Shown here: piece after piece, positions 36,419-48,397 of the stretch
Position numbering within the stretch: position 1 is the stretch's first letter
Layout of the letters: every line of letters starts with the position of its first letter
Assembly (NCBI GenBank): GCA_021778845.1
Contig: JAJYBU010000002.1
Coordinates: 1 to 64,000, forward strand
Origin: Acidobacteriota bacterium
Lineage (GTDB): Bacteria; Acidobacteriota; Terriglobia; Terriglobales; Acidobacteriaceae
Length of the DNA stretch: 64,000 nt
Reading direction: 5' to 3'
The notes under the pieces: generated by a model
Told to the model about the DNA's origin: nothing
The model's input: the letters and a program-made list of their open reading frames with translations, nothing else
The model's database searches: none
Made by a program: the position numbers and the translations under genes

Positions 36419-36763
36419 ATGAAGCCCAAGCTCAAGCGTGTCTATGCAGAGCCCGCGCACGACGATGGAACCCGTATTCTGGTCGATCGCCTTTGGCCTC
36501 GCGGCCTCACCAAAGAAAAGGCCCACGTCGATCTGTGGCTCAAGGATGTTGCCCCCAGCACCGAACTCCGCAAGTGGTTCGCCCACGATCCTGCCCGCTG
36601 GACAGAGTTCAAATCCCGGTATCACGCCGAACTTAGGAAGAACGGCGAACCCCTCGCCGCACTGAAGCAAGCTGTAGCGAAAGGCCCATCAACCTTGCTC
36701 TATGGCGCAAAGGACGAAGAGCACAATGAGGCCGTCGTCCTGCTCGACCTCCTGAAAACCTGA
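36419..36763 (+). CDS. DUF488 family protein
   Basis: This 114-residue protein has the family pattern: KRVYAEPAHDDGTRILVDRLWPRGLTKEKA, then LWLKDVAPSTELRKWF, a middle basic helix, and TLLYGAKDEEHNEAVVL. DUF488 proteins are small cytoplasmic alpha/beta proteins of unestablished function. It sits 33 bases upstream of the esterase gene on the same strand. Confidence 0.9.
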   Translation: MKPKLKRVYAEPAHDDGTRILVDRLWPRGLTKEKAHVDLWLKDVAPSTELRKWFAHDPARWTEFKSRYHAELRKNGEPLAALKQAVAKGPSTLLYGAKDEEHNEAVVLLDLLKT

Positions 36764-36796
36764 ACGATCCTCATCGCCAGTGGTAGGCTAGCTGCT

Positions 36797-37663
36797 ATGT
36801 CGCGTTCAAGTTCAATCCATAACTTATTTCTTCTCGCCTCGCTCGCCCTCGCGCCCCTGGCTTTTGCTCAGAATCCCGGCGCTCCGCCTCCCACTCCCGC
36901 CCAGCATCACCTCCCCACTGACCAGCCCCTCAACCCACACCTCCCCACTGTTTTCGTCGTTGGTGACTCCACCGCCCGCAACAATGCGGACCTCGGCTGG
37001 GGCGACCACTTCGCTCCTCTCTTCGACACCTCCCGCATCAACGTCGCCAACCGCGCCATCGCCGGGCGCTCCGCCCGCAGCTACATCACTGAAGGGCACT
37101 GGGCAAAAGTACTAGCCGAGATCAAGCCTGGCGACTTCGTGCTATTCCAGCTCGGGCACAACGACAGCGGCGACCTCGGCGGCTCCAAGCCTCGCGGCGA
37201 CCTCAAGGGTATCGGAGACGAAACCCAGAACGTGCCCCAGATCTCTGGCCCTTTCGCAGGCCAGGTTGAAACAGTCCACACTTACGGTTGGTACCTGCGC
37301 AAGATGATCGACGAAGCGCGCGCCAAAGGCGCCAGCCCCATGCTCCTCACCCTGACTGTCCGCAACATATGGAAGCCCTGCTCTGACGCCAAAGTCAATA
37401 GTGCCGGTGGACAAACCTGCATTGAGCGCGACATGGGCTATACCTCATCGCTCCGCCAGCTAGCCTCCGAGGAGCGCGTCCCACTCATCGACATGAGCGA
37501 CATCGCAGCCAACCGCTTCGAGGCACTCGGCCCCGCCAAAACCGCCCTGCTCTTTCCCCATGACCATACCCACACCAGCCCCCAAGGCGCCGAACTCAAC
37601 GCCAGCGCCGTCGCCGAAGCACTCCGCCAGGCCAACTCTCCCCTCGCCTCCTATCTCAAGTAA
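36797..37663 (+). CDS. secreted SGNH-hydrolase, rhamnogalacturonan acetylesterase-like
   Basis: A 288-residue exported esterase of the SGNH fold, close to carbohydrate esterase family 12 (RhgT/RGAE type), which removes acetyl groups from pectin rhamnogalacturonan. The signal peptide covers about 1-24 (LASLALAPLAFAQ). Block I is VFVVGDSTARNN with the nucleophile Ser, block II has Gly in AIAGRSARSY, block III is QLGHNDSGD, and block V is FPHDHTHTSPQGAEL with the catalytic Asp/His. Together with the GH38 enzyme it points to polysaccharide degradation. Acetylated xylan or other acetyl esters are alternative substrates. Confidence 0.88.
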   Translation: MSRSSSIHNLFLLASLALAPLAFAQNPGAPPPTPAQHHLPTDQPLNPHLPTVFVVGDSTARNNADLGWGDHFAPLFDTSRINVANRAIAGRSARSYITEGHWAKVLAEIKPGDFVLFQLGHNDSGDLGGSKPRGDLKGIGDETQNVPQISGPFAGQVETVHTYGWYLRKMIDEARAKGASPMLLTLTVRNIWKPCSDAKVNSAGGQTCIERDMGYTSSLRQLASEERVPLIDMSDIAANRFEALGPAKTALLFPHDHTHTSPQGAELNASAVAEALRQANSPLASYLK

Positions 37664-37776
37664 CCACCGCCTCCCGCGTTCACGTCGTTATTCGCGCACC
37701 ACTACTTCTGACCGAAACCGCAACCGATTTCACTCTGTCACCCAATTAGGTCAGCGAATCGTTTAACATAGAGGGG

Positions 37777-38082
37777 ATGCATCTGCGCACCCGCCATCTC
37801 GCCTGCCTCCTTCTTCTGCTCTCTTCGCTGAGCGCGGCAGACGCGAGTGGCCTGCGATCCGGAGATCTCACCCTTGGCGGCCGCTATATCAGCAGCCTGA
37901 TTTACCAGAGTGCGGCGGCTGCGGTGGGCTCAACGTCGGTCGACGAAGACAGTGCTTTGCATAATGCAGCAACCTTCGCACTCGCTTCCGCCGCGCGGGC
38001 GGTTCATACCGCTGTCTGGACCATGCGTCCACCCGCTGCCCAAACGGCTGCGCTCCAGGCCGTCACATCCTGTCTCAGCTAA
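37777..38082 (+). CDS. small secreted hypothetical protein
   Basis: A 101-residue product with a clear signal peptide (residues 1-23, RHLACLLLLLSSLSAADA) and an Ala/Ser-rich mature part with no recognised domain. GAGGGG sits just before the ATG. It lies 83 bases before secA on the same strand, which may be chance. The only evidence is the signal peptide, the start signal and typical codon use. Confidence 0.6.
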   Translation: MHLRTRHLACLLLLLSSLSAADASGLRSGDLTLGGRYISSLIYQSAAAAVGSTSVDEDSALHNAATFALASAARAVHTAVWTMRPPAAQTAALQAVTSCLS

Positions 38083-38165
38083 GCGGCGCATCCTTCTGCG
38101 TCCTGCGGCGTGCTTCCGCAAACCAGTTCCGCGCCATCGAGCGCCTCATCCAAAGGAATCCACAC

Positions 38166-41210
<3,045 letters not shown>

Positions 41211-41358
41211 CCCGTCGAGCTGCTATCGTTTCGCTTCTTGAAGGATGGTTCTTCGCGCAGCGGAGGATCAGCTTAAGCTGTTGTTACTCTTGCCGTACGT
41301 TCATTCCCATGTGGCGCATGTTTCCAGCCTTTACCTGCACCACATAAAAGGACTTCGC

Positions 41359-41682
41359 ATGGACCTCGAAATAACCGTAGACCAACTCCGCACCCACCTT
41401 GCCTCCAAGCCATCCCCCCTGCTCCTCGACGTGCGAGAGCCTTGGGAGTATGCGACTGCGCGCATCGAAGGCAGCACCCACATGCCCATGAACGAGATCC
41501 CCGGGCGCGCGCATCAGGAGCTAGACGATGAAGCTCACATCCTGGTTCTCTGCCATCACGGTTCCCGCAGCCTCTCGGTCGCCGCCTGGCTTCGTCAGCA
41601 GGGCTTCGACAAGGCCCAATCCATCTCCGGCGGTATCAACGCGTGGTCCCTCCGCATCGATCCGACCATCCCCCGCTACTAG
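41359..41682 (+). CDS. rhodanese-like sulfurtransferase domain protein
   Basis: A single rhodanese domain of 107 residues. The active-site loop is LCHHGSRSLSVAAWL, with the persulfide Cys and the Arg of the CxxGxR form. The preceding LLLDVREPWEYATARIEGSTHMPM is typical. I chose ATG 41359 because AAAAGGA lies just upstream; the frame is open to 41245. It may move sulfur to acceptors, or detoxify. Its stop is four bases from the end of the convergent xerC. Confidence 0.9.
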   Translation: MDLEITVDQLRTHLASKPSPLLLDVREPWEYATARIEGSTHMPMNEIPGRAHQELDDEAHILVLCHHGSRSLSVAAWLRQQGFDKAQSISGGINAWSLRIDPTIPRY

Positions 41683-41685
41683 AGC

Positions 41686-42897
41686 CTACTTCGCTCGCGG
41701 ATGGGTTTCGTCATACACCCGCTGCACCTGACCCACGGTCAACTGCGTATACCGTTGCGTGGTCGACAACCGCTCATGCCCCAGCATCTCCTGGATCGCC
41801 CGTAGATCCGCACCCTCCTCCAGCATGTGCGTACCAAACGCGTGTCGCAGGGTATGCGGGTGTACATCCGCCGCCAGCCCTCGGCTCAGAGCAATACTCT
41901 TCACAATTCTCCCCACGCTGCGTGTAGTCAGCCGGGCTGAACCCGTTGCCCCAACGCCCACCCGCAGCCGGATCAGCAGCGGCCCAACCTGCACCAGCTT
42001 GCCGAGTCCCGCACCCTCCAGCTTCGCCTGCCTCAGGGGCAGATAAGCCCGAATAGCCTCGGCTGCGGCATCGCCCAACGGCACCAGGCGTTCCTTCTTT
42101 CCCTTGCCAAACACGCGAATCGCATCATCACTCCAATGGATTGCATCCATGTCCAGCCCGACCAGCTCGGAGTTCCGAATGCCGCATCCGTATAACAACT
42201 CAAAGATCACACGCTCCCGCTCCGGCCAACTAGACTCGGACTCCTCCCCCTCTTTACTAAGCGCTCCGTTGTTTGCCTTGCAAGAACTACTTCCCACGGC
42301 ATGCGCAGGGGCCAGTGAATCCAGCACCCTATTCACCTCTTCCATACTCGGCACCCGAGGCAGATGCTTCGGCAGCTTCGGCGTACTCACAAGCAGCGCA
42401 GGATTACTCTCTACCAAACCCGCCTTCGCTGCCCACTTGAACCAACTCCGAATCGCCGCCAGTGCCCGTGCCACGCTCGCCTTGGTCAGCCCCCGATCCA
42501 TCAGGACTGTCATATACACGCGGATCTGTGTGTGTTCCACTGACGAAAGCAGCGCGTCCTTCCCCATTGTCTCCGTCAAAAACTCTGCAAAACCCCGCAC
42601 CTCGCGCGAATAGGCCCGCAGTGTATGTTCGCTGGCCCCGCGCTCATCCCGCATCATCGCGAGGAACTCTTCACCCAATTCCACAAAGCCGTCCTCAAGA
42701 GCAGCTTTCCTGCGCGATTTCCTGTGTGACTTCAAGGCTTTCTCTTCATCTTCGCCACCGCAATCTCCGGTTGAAGCCACTTGATCATACGCTCTAACTT
42801 GCGCAGATTTGGAGAGCACTGATTCTCCATTGCCGCGACCATTCTCCTTCGCGCTCACGCTCCGCCTCCTGCTCTCCTCGTCGCTCGCGGATGGCAC
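41686..42897 (-). CDS. xerC: tyrosine recombinase, XerC-like
   Basis: A site-specific recombinase that resolves chromosome dimers at dif. The core-binding domain starts near residue 72. The catalytic set is Arg in [11 protein letters not shown], Lys in [22 protein letters not shown] (His and Arg), His in [14 protein letters not shown], and the nucleophile Tyr. A 70-residue, Lys/Ser-rich N-terminal extension and an insertion of about 30 residues near 205-235 make it 403 residues instead of about 300. It starts 43 bases inside the end of the second recombinase gene, so the two are tightly coupled. Which is XerC and which XerD is my inference. Confidence 0.85.
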   Translation of the reverse strand: MPSASDEESRRRSVSAKENGRGNGESVLSKSAQVRAYDQVASTGDCGGEDEEKALKSHRKSRRKAALEDGFVELGEEFLAMMRDERGASEHTLRAYSREVRGFAEFLTETMGKDALLSSVEHTQIRVYMTVLMDRGLTKASVARALAAIRSWFKWAAKAGLVESNPALLVSTPKLPKHLPRVPSMEEVNRVLDSLAPAHAVGSSSCKANNGALSKEGEESESSWPERERVIFELLYGCGIRNSELVGLDMDAIHWSDDAIRVFGKGKKERLVPLGDAAAEAIRAYLPLRQAKLEGAGLGKLVQVGPLLIRLRVGVGATGSARLTTRSVGRIVKSIALSRGLAADVHPHTLRHAFGTHMLEEGADLRAIQEMLGHERLSTTQRYTQLTVGQVQRVYDETHPRAK

Positions 42898-43814
42898 ATC
42901 CGATGCACCGTCTTCAGTCGGTCAATCGCCAGGTGTGTATACACCTGCGTTGTAGCAATATCCGCATGTCCGAGCAGTGTCTGGACGGAGCGAAGGTCTG
43001 CGCCATGCTCCACCATATGCGTCGCGCAACTATGCCGCAGCTTGTGCGGGCTGGCTTGCAGATTCACCGTCCGCACCATCTGCCACACCTTCTGCGTCGT
43101 GAGCGGATTTCCCCGTACCGACAGGAACAACGTCCTTTGCACCCCCCCTCGCTTCAATAATTCCGGTCGTCCGCGCTGCACATAAGCTTCCAGCGCTTCC
43201 ACCGCCGATCGGCCTATGGGCACAATCCGCTCCTTGTCGCCCTTTCCACGTACCTGCACGCTGGCTGTTTCCAGCCGCAAATCCTCCTGCCTCAGCGTCA
43301 CAATTTCTCCCACCCGGAGCCCCCCTGCGTAGAGTAGTTCGAGCATTGCATGATCCCGCAGCGCAGCCCCACTCGCGTCCTCGGCGCGAGCAGCCGCTCC
43401 GGTCTTCTCCAGCATCTCGCGCACTTCACTCTCAGCCAGCGACTTCGGCAGGACCCTCCAGCTTGATGGACTCTCAATATTTACAGTAGGATCACGCCTC
43501 ACCCGCTTATCCATCAGCAGCCATTTGTAGAAACCCCGCACGCAGCTCAACTTCCGGGCAATGGACCGAGGCTGTACCCCATGCTCCCGCAGGTGCTGCA
43601 TGAACCCGCTCACATCCGACTGCTCGGCCGACAGGAACGTCTTCACCCCCACGCCATCTCCGCCGCCACCCTCCAGAAACTCCGCAAACATCTCCAGATC
43701 ACACAGATATGCCTCGCAACTTAGAGGGCGCAATCCCCGTTCTACTCGCAGGTGCGTCATATACTCGCGCAGCAGCGTTCCGCTATTACCAACCTTCGCC
43801 GTCGCATGGTTCAT
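42855..43814 (-). CDS. xerD: tyrosine recombinase, XerD-like
   Basis: A second Xer-type recombinase of about 319 residues from the ATG 43814 (the frame opens at 43871). Catalytic residues are Arg in [11 protein letters not shown], Lys in [22 protein letters not shown], His in [10 protein letters not shown] and Tyr in VYTHLA. N-terminal SAM-like domain segments ([14 protein letters not shown]) are canonical. Two Xer genes in tandem with overlapping frames are less common than the dispersed xerC and xerD of most bacteria. No dif-like site was found close by. Confidence 0.87.
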   Translation of the reverse strand: MNHATAKVGNSGTLLREYMTHLRVERGLRPLSCEAYLCDLEMFAEFLEGGGGDGVGVKTFLSAEQSDVSGFMQHLREHGVQPRSIARKLSCVRGFYKWLLMDKRVRRDPTVNIESPSSWRVLPKSLAESEVREMLEKTGAAARAEDASGAALRDHAMLELLYAGGLRVGEIVTLRQEDLRLETASVQVRGKGDKERIVPIGRSAVEALEAYVQRGRPELLKRGGVQRTLFLSVRGNPLTTQKVWQMVRTVNLQASPHKLRHSCATHMVEHGADLRSVQTLLGHADIATTQVYTHLAIDRLKTVHRMCHPRATRRAGGGA

Positions 43815-43932
43815 CCCTAGATTCTTGCGCCCAACGCGTCCCAGCGCCAGCCCCCGTACCTCCCTCGCCACGGCTCTGGCTTTCAGTCGCTAATCATGGA
43901 GCCCTAGTTAAACCGCCCGGTTAGGGCTAAGC

Positions 43933-44160
43933 TCAAGCTTTGCCACCACCTACAAAATGAACAATCTCAAGACGGTCACCGTTGGCGACACGTTCCTGAG
44001 TCCATGTGGCACGGGATACGATTTCGCCGTTGTGCTCCACGGCAATGCGGTCAGACTTGAGCTTGAGGGCAGCGATTAAGCTGGCTAAATCAGTCGGTGA
44101 AGAGAGTTCGGGGATGGTGCGTTGCTGGCCGTTGAGTTCAATGATGAGGGCTGTGCGCAT
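43933..44160 (-). CDS. thiS: ThiS-type sulfur carrier protein
   Basis: A 75-residue ubiquitin-like sulfur carrier for the thiazole half of thiamine. IIELNGQQRTIPE, the AVEHNGEIVSRATW centre and DRLEIVHFVGGG are family marks. The C-terminal Gly-Gly that must be adenylated and thiocarboxylated is followed by two extra residues, Lys-Ala (GGGKA), so processing would be needed. It stands alone on the minus strand, divergent from the GT4 gene. thiD is 1.5 kb away, but no thiG, thiF or TPP riboswitch is near. Confidence 0.88.
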   Translation of the reverse strand: MRTALIIELNGQQRTIPELSSPTDLASLIAALKLKSDRIAVEHNGEIVSRATWTQERVANGDRLEIVHFVGGGKA

Positions 44161-44264
44161 ACGTTTCCAGCGTAGCAGGTGAATCGTTGGGCTGTATTCA
44201 TGCGATGAACAGAGGGCTTTGTTAGACTCGTGCGAGCCTGCATCTATCGGAGTTTGTTCCCTTC

Positions 44265-45434
44265 ATGCGTATTGTTCAGACTGTCTTCGGCGTTTTTCAC
44301 CACTTTAATCTCGCGCGGGAACTCGAGAAGCGGGGACATCTTGAGCGGGTGTACTCGACATGGCCATGGAAGAGGCTGAAACGAGAGGGTTTAGATCACC
44401 GATTGGTGGAGACCTACCCGTGGCTGCACATGGCGGAGTATGCAGCGGGACGGAGCCCTGTCGACCTGCGCTGGCTTAGCGATCATCTGGGTTACGCCAA
44501 TGCCCTGGCCTTCGACCGGTGGACCGAGAAGCGACTCAAGTCATTGAAAGAAAAGCCGGATGTACTGATCGGGATCTCCGGTTCCAGCCTTTCGTCGGGA
44601 GCGTGGTTGCAGCGGGAGGGTGGAATCTTCATCTGCGATCGGGGGTCTACGCATCAGCGGTATCAGCAGCAGATCGTGCAAGAAGAGTATGCGATATGGG
44701 GGGTGACGCGGCCGGTTTCGGATGAACGGGACACGGTGCGGGAGGAGGCTATCTATAGGCAAGCAAATGCTATTACGGTTCCTTCGAGCTTTGTGCTGCG
44801 GTCGTTTGTGGAGATGGGGGTGCCGAAGGAGAAGCTATACAGGATTCCTTATGGGGTGCGATTGGAGAGCTTTCAGCCAGTGGCAAAGCCGACGGATGGT
44901 GAGTTCCAGGTGCTGTTTGCCGGAGCACCTGGCCTTCGGAAGGGCGTCCCTTACTTGCTGGAAGCCTTTGCGAATCTGAAACATCCGCGGAAATGCTTAT
45001 GGATTGCTGGACACATACAGGAGAACCTGAAGGGCGTCTTGAAGCGGTTGCCGCTGGAGAAGGTAGAGTTTCTGGGACCGTTGCCGCAGAAGGAGATGGT
45101 GGAGCGGATGAGTCGGAGTCATGTGCTGGTGCTGCCTTCAATTGAGGAGGGGTTGGCGCTGGTGCAGGCCGAGGCGATGGCCTGTGGATGTCCCGTGATC
45201 GGGTCAACCAACTCCGGAGGGGAGGATCTCTATACTGATGGTATTGAAGGGTTTATCGTTCCAATCCGGGATGCGCGAGCGATTCAGGAGCGAATGCAGT
45301 TGCTGGCCGATGAGCCGGAGTTGCAGCGGGAGATGGGGGCGGCGGCGCTGCGACGGGTGCGGTCGGTAGGGGGGTGGACGGAGTATGGGGACCGGTGGGA
45401 GGAGTTATTGCTGCAATTGACCTCTGGGCGGTGA
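44265..45434 (+). CDS. glycosyltransferase, GT4 family
   Basis: A 389-residue retaining glycosyltransferase with the GT-B fold. The N-terminal domain (IVQTVFGVFHHFNLARELEKRGH) binds the acceptor; the C-terminal domain has VLFAGAPGLRKGVPYLLEAF and the donor-binding VLVLPSIEEGLALVQAEAMACGCPVIGS, with the E-x7-E motif. It probably adds sugar to an envelope or exopolysaccharide. It lies between thiS and thiD without an obvious link to either. Donor and acceptor cannot be read from the sequence. Confidence 0.92.
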   Translation: MRIVQTVFGVFHHFNLARELEKRGHLERVYSTWPWKRLKREGLDHRLVETYPWLHMAEYAAGRSPVDLRWLSDHLGYANALAFDRWTEKRLKSLKEKPDVLIGISGSSLSSGAWLQREGGIFICDRGSTHQRYQQQIVQEEYAIWGVTRPVSDERDTVREEAIYRQANAITVPSSFVLRSFVEMGVPKEKLYRIPYGVRLESFQPVAKPTDGEFQVLFAGAPGLRKGVPYLLEAFANLKHPRKCLWIAGHIQENLKGVLKRLPLEKVEFLGPLPQKEMVERMSRSHVLVLPSIEEGLALVQAEAMACGCPVIGSTNSGGEDLYTDGIEGFIVPIRDARAIQERMQLLADEPELQREMGAAALRRVRSVGGWTEYGDRWEELLLQLTSGR

Positions 45435-45553
45435 TATCGGCACGAATTGCTCGTTTTGTGTGAGTTTGGCGTAGGGCTCAACGCAATGTTGGGCTGCAAT
45501 TCGACACTCTCAGCACGGTTTTGGGGTGTAGTGGCTAGGTTAAGAACGGGAGG

Positions 45554-45667
45554 AAGCAGGTTCTTCGCTGCGCTCAGAATGACAGGCAAAAAGGCAACCG
45601 CAAAAGCAAGAAGCAGATTCCTCCGCTGCGCTGCGGAATGACAACCAAAAGGGCAAGAGCAAGAGCG
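45554..45667. repeat. two imperfect tandem copies of a 57-base unit
   Basis: Copies start at 45554 (AAGCAGGTTCTTCGCTGCGC) and 45611 (AAGCAGATTCCTCCGCTGCG). Both continue with a GAATGACA core and an A-rich, CAAAAGG-containing tail. They lie between the GT4 gene and thiD, in a stretch without a gene. Such units look like interspersed intergenic repeats, but I saw no copies elsewhere in this window. Confidence 0.65.
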
Positions 45668-45708
45668 ACGGCAAGGGTAAAAGTGAGATCCAAAAGTGTG
45701 GGGTGGGG

Positions 45709-46587
45709 TTAGGAGAGGTGCCAGAAGAGGTTGAGGGGGCCGCGGCCGTGGCCGAGGGTGGGGGCGTTGCGAATGGCTTCGGTGACGAAGTGCTTGGCGC
45801 CGCGGACGGCTTCGATGGGGGTGTCGCGCAGGACAAGGAGGGAGAGGAGCGAGGCGGAGAAGGCGCAGCCGGTGCCGTGCGTGGAGGTGGAGTCGAGGTG
45901 GTCGCCGGCGAAGCGATGGATTTCGCCGGAGGGAAGGCGGAGGATGTCGGTGGGCTGGGCGTGGTCGCCGGCTGTGGCGACGATGTGGAGGTGGGGGTGG
46001 CGGGCGGCGAGAGCGTGGGTGGCGGCTTCTGCTTCAGCGAGGTTCTGGATGGGGAGCGCGGTGAGGACGGAGAGTTCGTGCCAGTTGGGCGTGATCCAGG
46101 TGACACTGGGGAGAAGTTGCTGATGGAGGGTCTCGATGGCCTCGGGTGGAAGGAGGTCGGCGCCGGAGCTGGCGCGGAGGATGGGGTCTAAAACGATGGG
46201 AGGTGTGGAGGCGTTGCCGCTGCGGGAATTTCCGGGGCGCTGATTCCCTGCTGTCTGGCGGAGTTCGGCGAGAAAAGCCGCTACAGTCGCGGCGATTTCG
46301 GCAGAGCCCAGCATTCCAATCTTGATGCCCGAGGGAGGGAGATCGGCGCAGAGGTGGTCGAGGGTACGGCGGAGGAAGGCTGGAGCGACGGGCTGGATCT
46401 CGGCGACGCCCAGAGTGGATTGCACTGTAAGTGCAGTGATGACGCTGGTTCCGAAGAGACGGTGGGCGGCGAAGGTGTGGAGATCGGCGGTGATGCCGGC
46501 TCCGGTGGAGGGATCGTGACCGGCGATGGTGAGGAGGGTGCGGACGCTGGCGGCCGGAGGCGAGGAAAAGGTGGGCACTGAAGGCAA
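45709..46587 (-). CDS. thiD: hydroxymethylpyrimidine/phosphomethylpyrimidine kinase
   Basis: ThiD phosphorylates hydroxymethylpyrimidine twice in thiamine synthesis. The ribokinase-like start TIAGHDPSTGAGITADLHTF, the LTVQSTLGV strand, LDPILRASSGADLL and the anion-hole STHGTGCAFSASLLSLL are all present. His replaces the usual Ser in AGSDPSGGAG. At 292 residues it is slightly longer than usual. It is divergent from the RlpA-like gene; the region between them shows no TPP riboswitch. It is not contiguous with thiS. Confidence 0.92.
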   Translation of the reverse strand: MPSVPTFSSPPAASVRTLLTIAGHDPSTGAGITADLHTFAAHRLFGTSVITALTVQSTLGVAEIQPVAPAFLRRTLDHLCADLPPSGIKIGMLGSAEIAATVAAFLAELRQTAGNQRPGNSRSGNASTPPIVLDPILRASSGADLLPPEAIETLHQQLLPSVTWITPNWHELSVLTALPIQNLAEAEAATHALAARHPHLHIVATAGDHAQPTDILRLPSGEIHRFAGDHLDSTSTHGTGCAFSASLLSLLVLRDTPIEAVRGAKHFVTEAIRNAPTLGHGRGPLNLFWHLS

Positions 46588-46638
46588 CCTCAGGGTGAGA
46601 AAACCCTATCATACCTAAATAGAAATTGCAACGGAAAA

Positions 46639-47304
46639 ATGGCAATAAGTAGCTTTGATTTGTTTGACTTAGGCTACTCCACAGGTGACAATATACGTAT
46701 GAGTAATCCTATGATGCATGGCGTGGAAGAGTTGCAGGGAACGAGGAGCCGCAGGCTGAGTCGAGCCGGCGTGCTGGTCGTGACCCTGGGATTGACGGCC
46801 TCCCTCGCTGCAAGTCCTACGGTGAAACCAGAGACTTCGGCTGTGCCGGGCAATGCACCGTCCGGCAAGAATCTTGCGAAACGTCACTGGTTCCAAATTG
46901 GCAAGGCATCCTGGTATGGCGGGAAGTTCAACGGGCGGAAGACCGCGGACGGAGAGACGTACGATATGTACGCCATGACGTGTGCGCATCGGACGCTGCC
47001 GCTGGGAAGCTGGGTTCGCGTGACGAACCTGAGAAACCGGAAGTCAACGATTCTGCGGGTGAACGACCGCGGACCTGTCCCGATAGACCGGATTGTGGAT
47101 CTTTCGTATGCTGCGGCTCAGAAGCTGAGCATGGAGGGCCTGGGCAAGGTGCGGGTCGAAGAGGTGAACCCGAGCGATCCGGCTCTGGCTGAACAGATGG
47201 TGGCCCAGTTGCATATGGCCGACCCGGTGAAGGTCCACCCGGCCGATGATCTGCCCAATGTGGGCGTGTTGACGCCTGGGTTACCGATCGACGCTGCCCG
47301 GTAA
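46639..47304 (+). CDS. rlpA: RlpA-like double-psi beta-barrel protein
   Basis: RlpA proteins are envelope lytic transglycosylases or septal ring factors that act on peptidoglycan. The barrel runs from residue 93 or so: GKASWYGGKFNGRKTADGE, then AMTCAHRTLPLGSWVRVTNL and VNDRGPVPIDRIVDLSYAAA, which holds the conserved Asp-Arg-Gly-Pro. The hydrophobic segment LSRAGVLVVTLGLTASLAAS near residues 37-57 is a signal peptide or anchor. The start is at 46639 or, if the promoter-like sequence is real, 46699. The SPOR domain of E. coli RlpA is missing. A strong terminator follows, so it is monocistronic. Confidence 0.87.
   Translation: MAISSFDLFDLGYSTGDNIRMSNPMMHGVEELQGTRSRRLSRAGVLVVTLGLTASLAASPTVKPETSAVPGNAPSGKNLAKRHWFQIGKASWYGGKFNGRKTADGETYDMYAMTCAHRTLPLGSWVRVTNLRNRKSTILRVNDRGPVPIDRIVDLSYAAAQKLSMEGLGKVRVEEVNPSDPALAEQMVAQLHMADPVKVHPADDLPNVGVLTPGLPIDAAR
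46661..46689 (+). promoter_or_regulatory. possible sigma-70 promoter inside the rlpA-like 5' region
   Basis: TTGACT and GACAAT are separated by 17 bases, directly before the Met codon at 46699. If used, this promoter would exclude the upstream start at 46639. Confidence 0.3.
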
Positions 47305-47326
47305 GGTTGTATAGCTGGATTGACTG

Positions 47327-47367
47327 AAGCCCTGTGACTCCTTTGGGAGTTACAGGGCTTTTGCTTT
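47327..47367 (+). terminator. strong Rho-independent terminator after rlpA
   Basis: AGCCCTGT (47328-47335) pairs with ACAGGGCT (47352-47359), and ACTCC (47337-47341) with GGAGT (47346-47350), closed by a small loop. A T-rich tract (TTTTGCTTTT) follows. Confidence 0.9.
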
Positions 47368-47557
47368 TAAGGCGCTGGGAGCGAATGGAGGGTAGAGGTG
47401 GGACGGAGGGGCTTGCTTCCCCAACTGTCGGCAAAGGCGCGGACGAATGGGCCCGCGATTTTTGCGGGGAGGCGGACAGGCAGCCGAATATCGATGAGCT
47501 GACCTCCGGGACGCGTGCTCCTGTCTAGACAAAGCTCGGAGGCCTGCCGATAGGGGA

Positions 47558-47578
47558 GGTGAGCTTAGGAGGCTCACC
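47558..47578 (+). promoter_or_regulatory. hairpin with the ribosome-binding site in its loop
   Basis: GGTGAGC (47558-47564) and GCTCACC (47572-47578) are perfect complements, and the loop TTAGGAG exposes the Shine-Dalgarno sequence. The ATG begins at the next base. Opening of this structure should control translation of the HAMP protein. Confidence 0.7.
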
Positions 47579-48370
47579 ATGAAGATCTCGACGAAGTTGG
47601 TCAGCATTACCCTGGGGAGCGCCGTGATTGTCACAGGCCTCGTGCTCTCGCTGATGGGGGAACTCAAGTCTGTGTCCACGGGCTACACACGCATCTTGCA
47701 GGGGCCGGTCCACGAGGCCGAGGAGGCGCGACAGGCGCAGGTCCACTTCGGGCTACAGGTGCAGGCGTTTCATGACATTCTGCTGCGTGGGGAGAATCCG
47801 GACGATCTGGCGAAGTTCACCGATCAGTTTCGTGAACAGGAAGCGAGGGTGAAGGCTGAGACCGGAACGCTGGCGGGTGAGGTCGACGACCCGGAGACCA
47901 GGCAGTTGCTGCATGATCTTGTGGCCAGGGAGGACGAGCTAAGTGCTCGTTATCAGGCAGCCTACGGAGTGTATATCAACCGGCACTTCGACTACAGGGG
48001 AGCGGATGCGATGGTTCGTGGAGAGGACCGCGCACCCAGCGACCTCTTCGACAAGGTGGTGGTGCAGCTGAATGCCCGGGTTGCTGCAACGGCTGCCGCC
48101 CAACAGTCCAGGACGATTCGGCAACTGGTCCTTCTGCTGGTGGTGGTGGGCGGTCTGTTCTTCGTGGATTCAGTGGTGTACTGTAGCGTGCTGATCGGAG
48201 TGCTGAAACGCCTGGGGCAGTTGAAGGCCGTCTCGGACCGGCTGGCGATGGCGGACATCGAAGGGCTCTCGATCGACATCTCGGGGCATGACGAGATTGG
48301 GGCGATTGGGGAGAGCATGAAGGGTATAGAAGCTGCGATCCACGAATTACTTGCGGTTCACTCGCACTAA
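47579..48370 (+). CDS. membrane protein with chemoreceptor-like sensor and HAMP domain, no signalling domain
   Basis: A 263-residue protein with two transmembrane helices, TM1 at about 7-27 (LVSITLGSAVIVTGLVLSL) and TM2 at about 183-205 (LVLLLVVVGGLFFVDSVV). Between them is an extracytoplasmic four-helix-bundle-like region of 150 residues, as in chemoreceptors. A HAMP-like segment follows TM2 (LKRLGQLKAVSDRLAMAD then GHDEIGAIGESMKGIEAAI). The chain ends there, without methyl-accepting, kinase or cyclase output. It may act with a separate output protein or may be a truncated receptor. A small gene follows 27 bases downstream, so both may form an operon. Translation may be controlled by the hairpin over its ribosome-binding site. 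Confidence 0.82.
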   Translation: MKISTKLVSITLGSAVIVTGLVLSLMGELKSVSTGYTRILQGPVHEAEEARQAQVHFGLQVQAFHDILLRGENPDDLAKFTDQFREQEARVKAETGTLAGEVDDPETRQLLHDLVAREDELSARYQAAYGVYINRHFDYRGADAMVRGEDRAPSDLFDKVVVQLNARVAATAAAQQSRTIRQLVLLLVVVGGLFFVDSVVYCSVLIGVLKRLGQLKAVSDRLAMADIEGLSIDISGHDEIGAIGESMKGIEAAIHELLAVHSH

Positions 48371-48397
48371 CCAGGACTGGGAAGAAGGAGAATCAGA

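Noticed and set aside
41686-43871. dif recombination site near the xer genes
   Set aside because: No sequence resembling the 28-base dif consensus was noticed near the genes.
43933-46587. TPP riboswitch expected near thiS and thiD
   Set aside because: The regions upstream of both genes lack the conserved CUGAGA and ACCUGA-type blocks.
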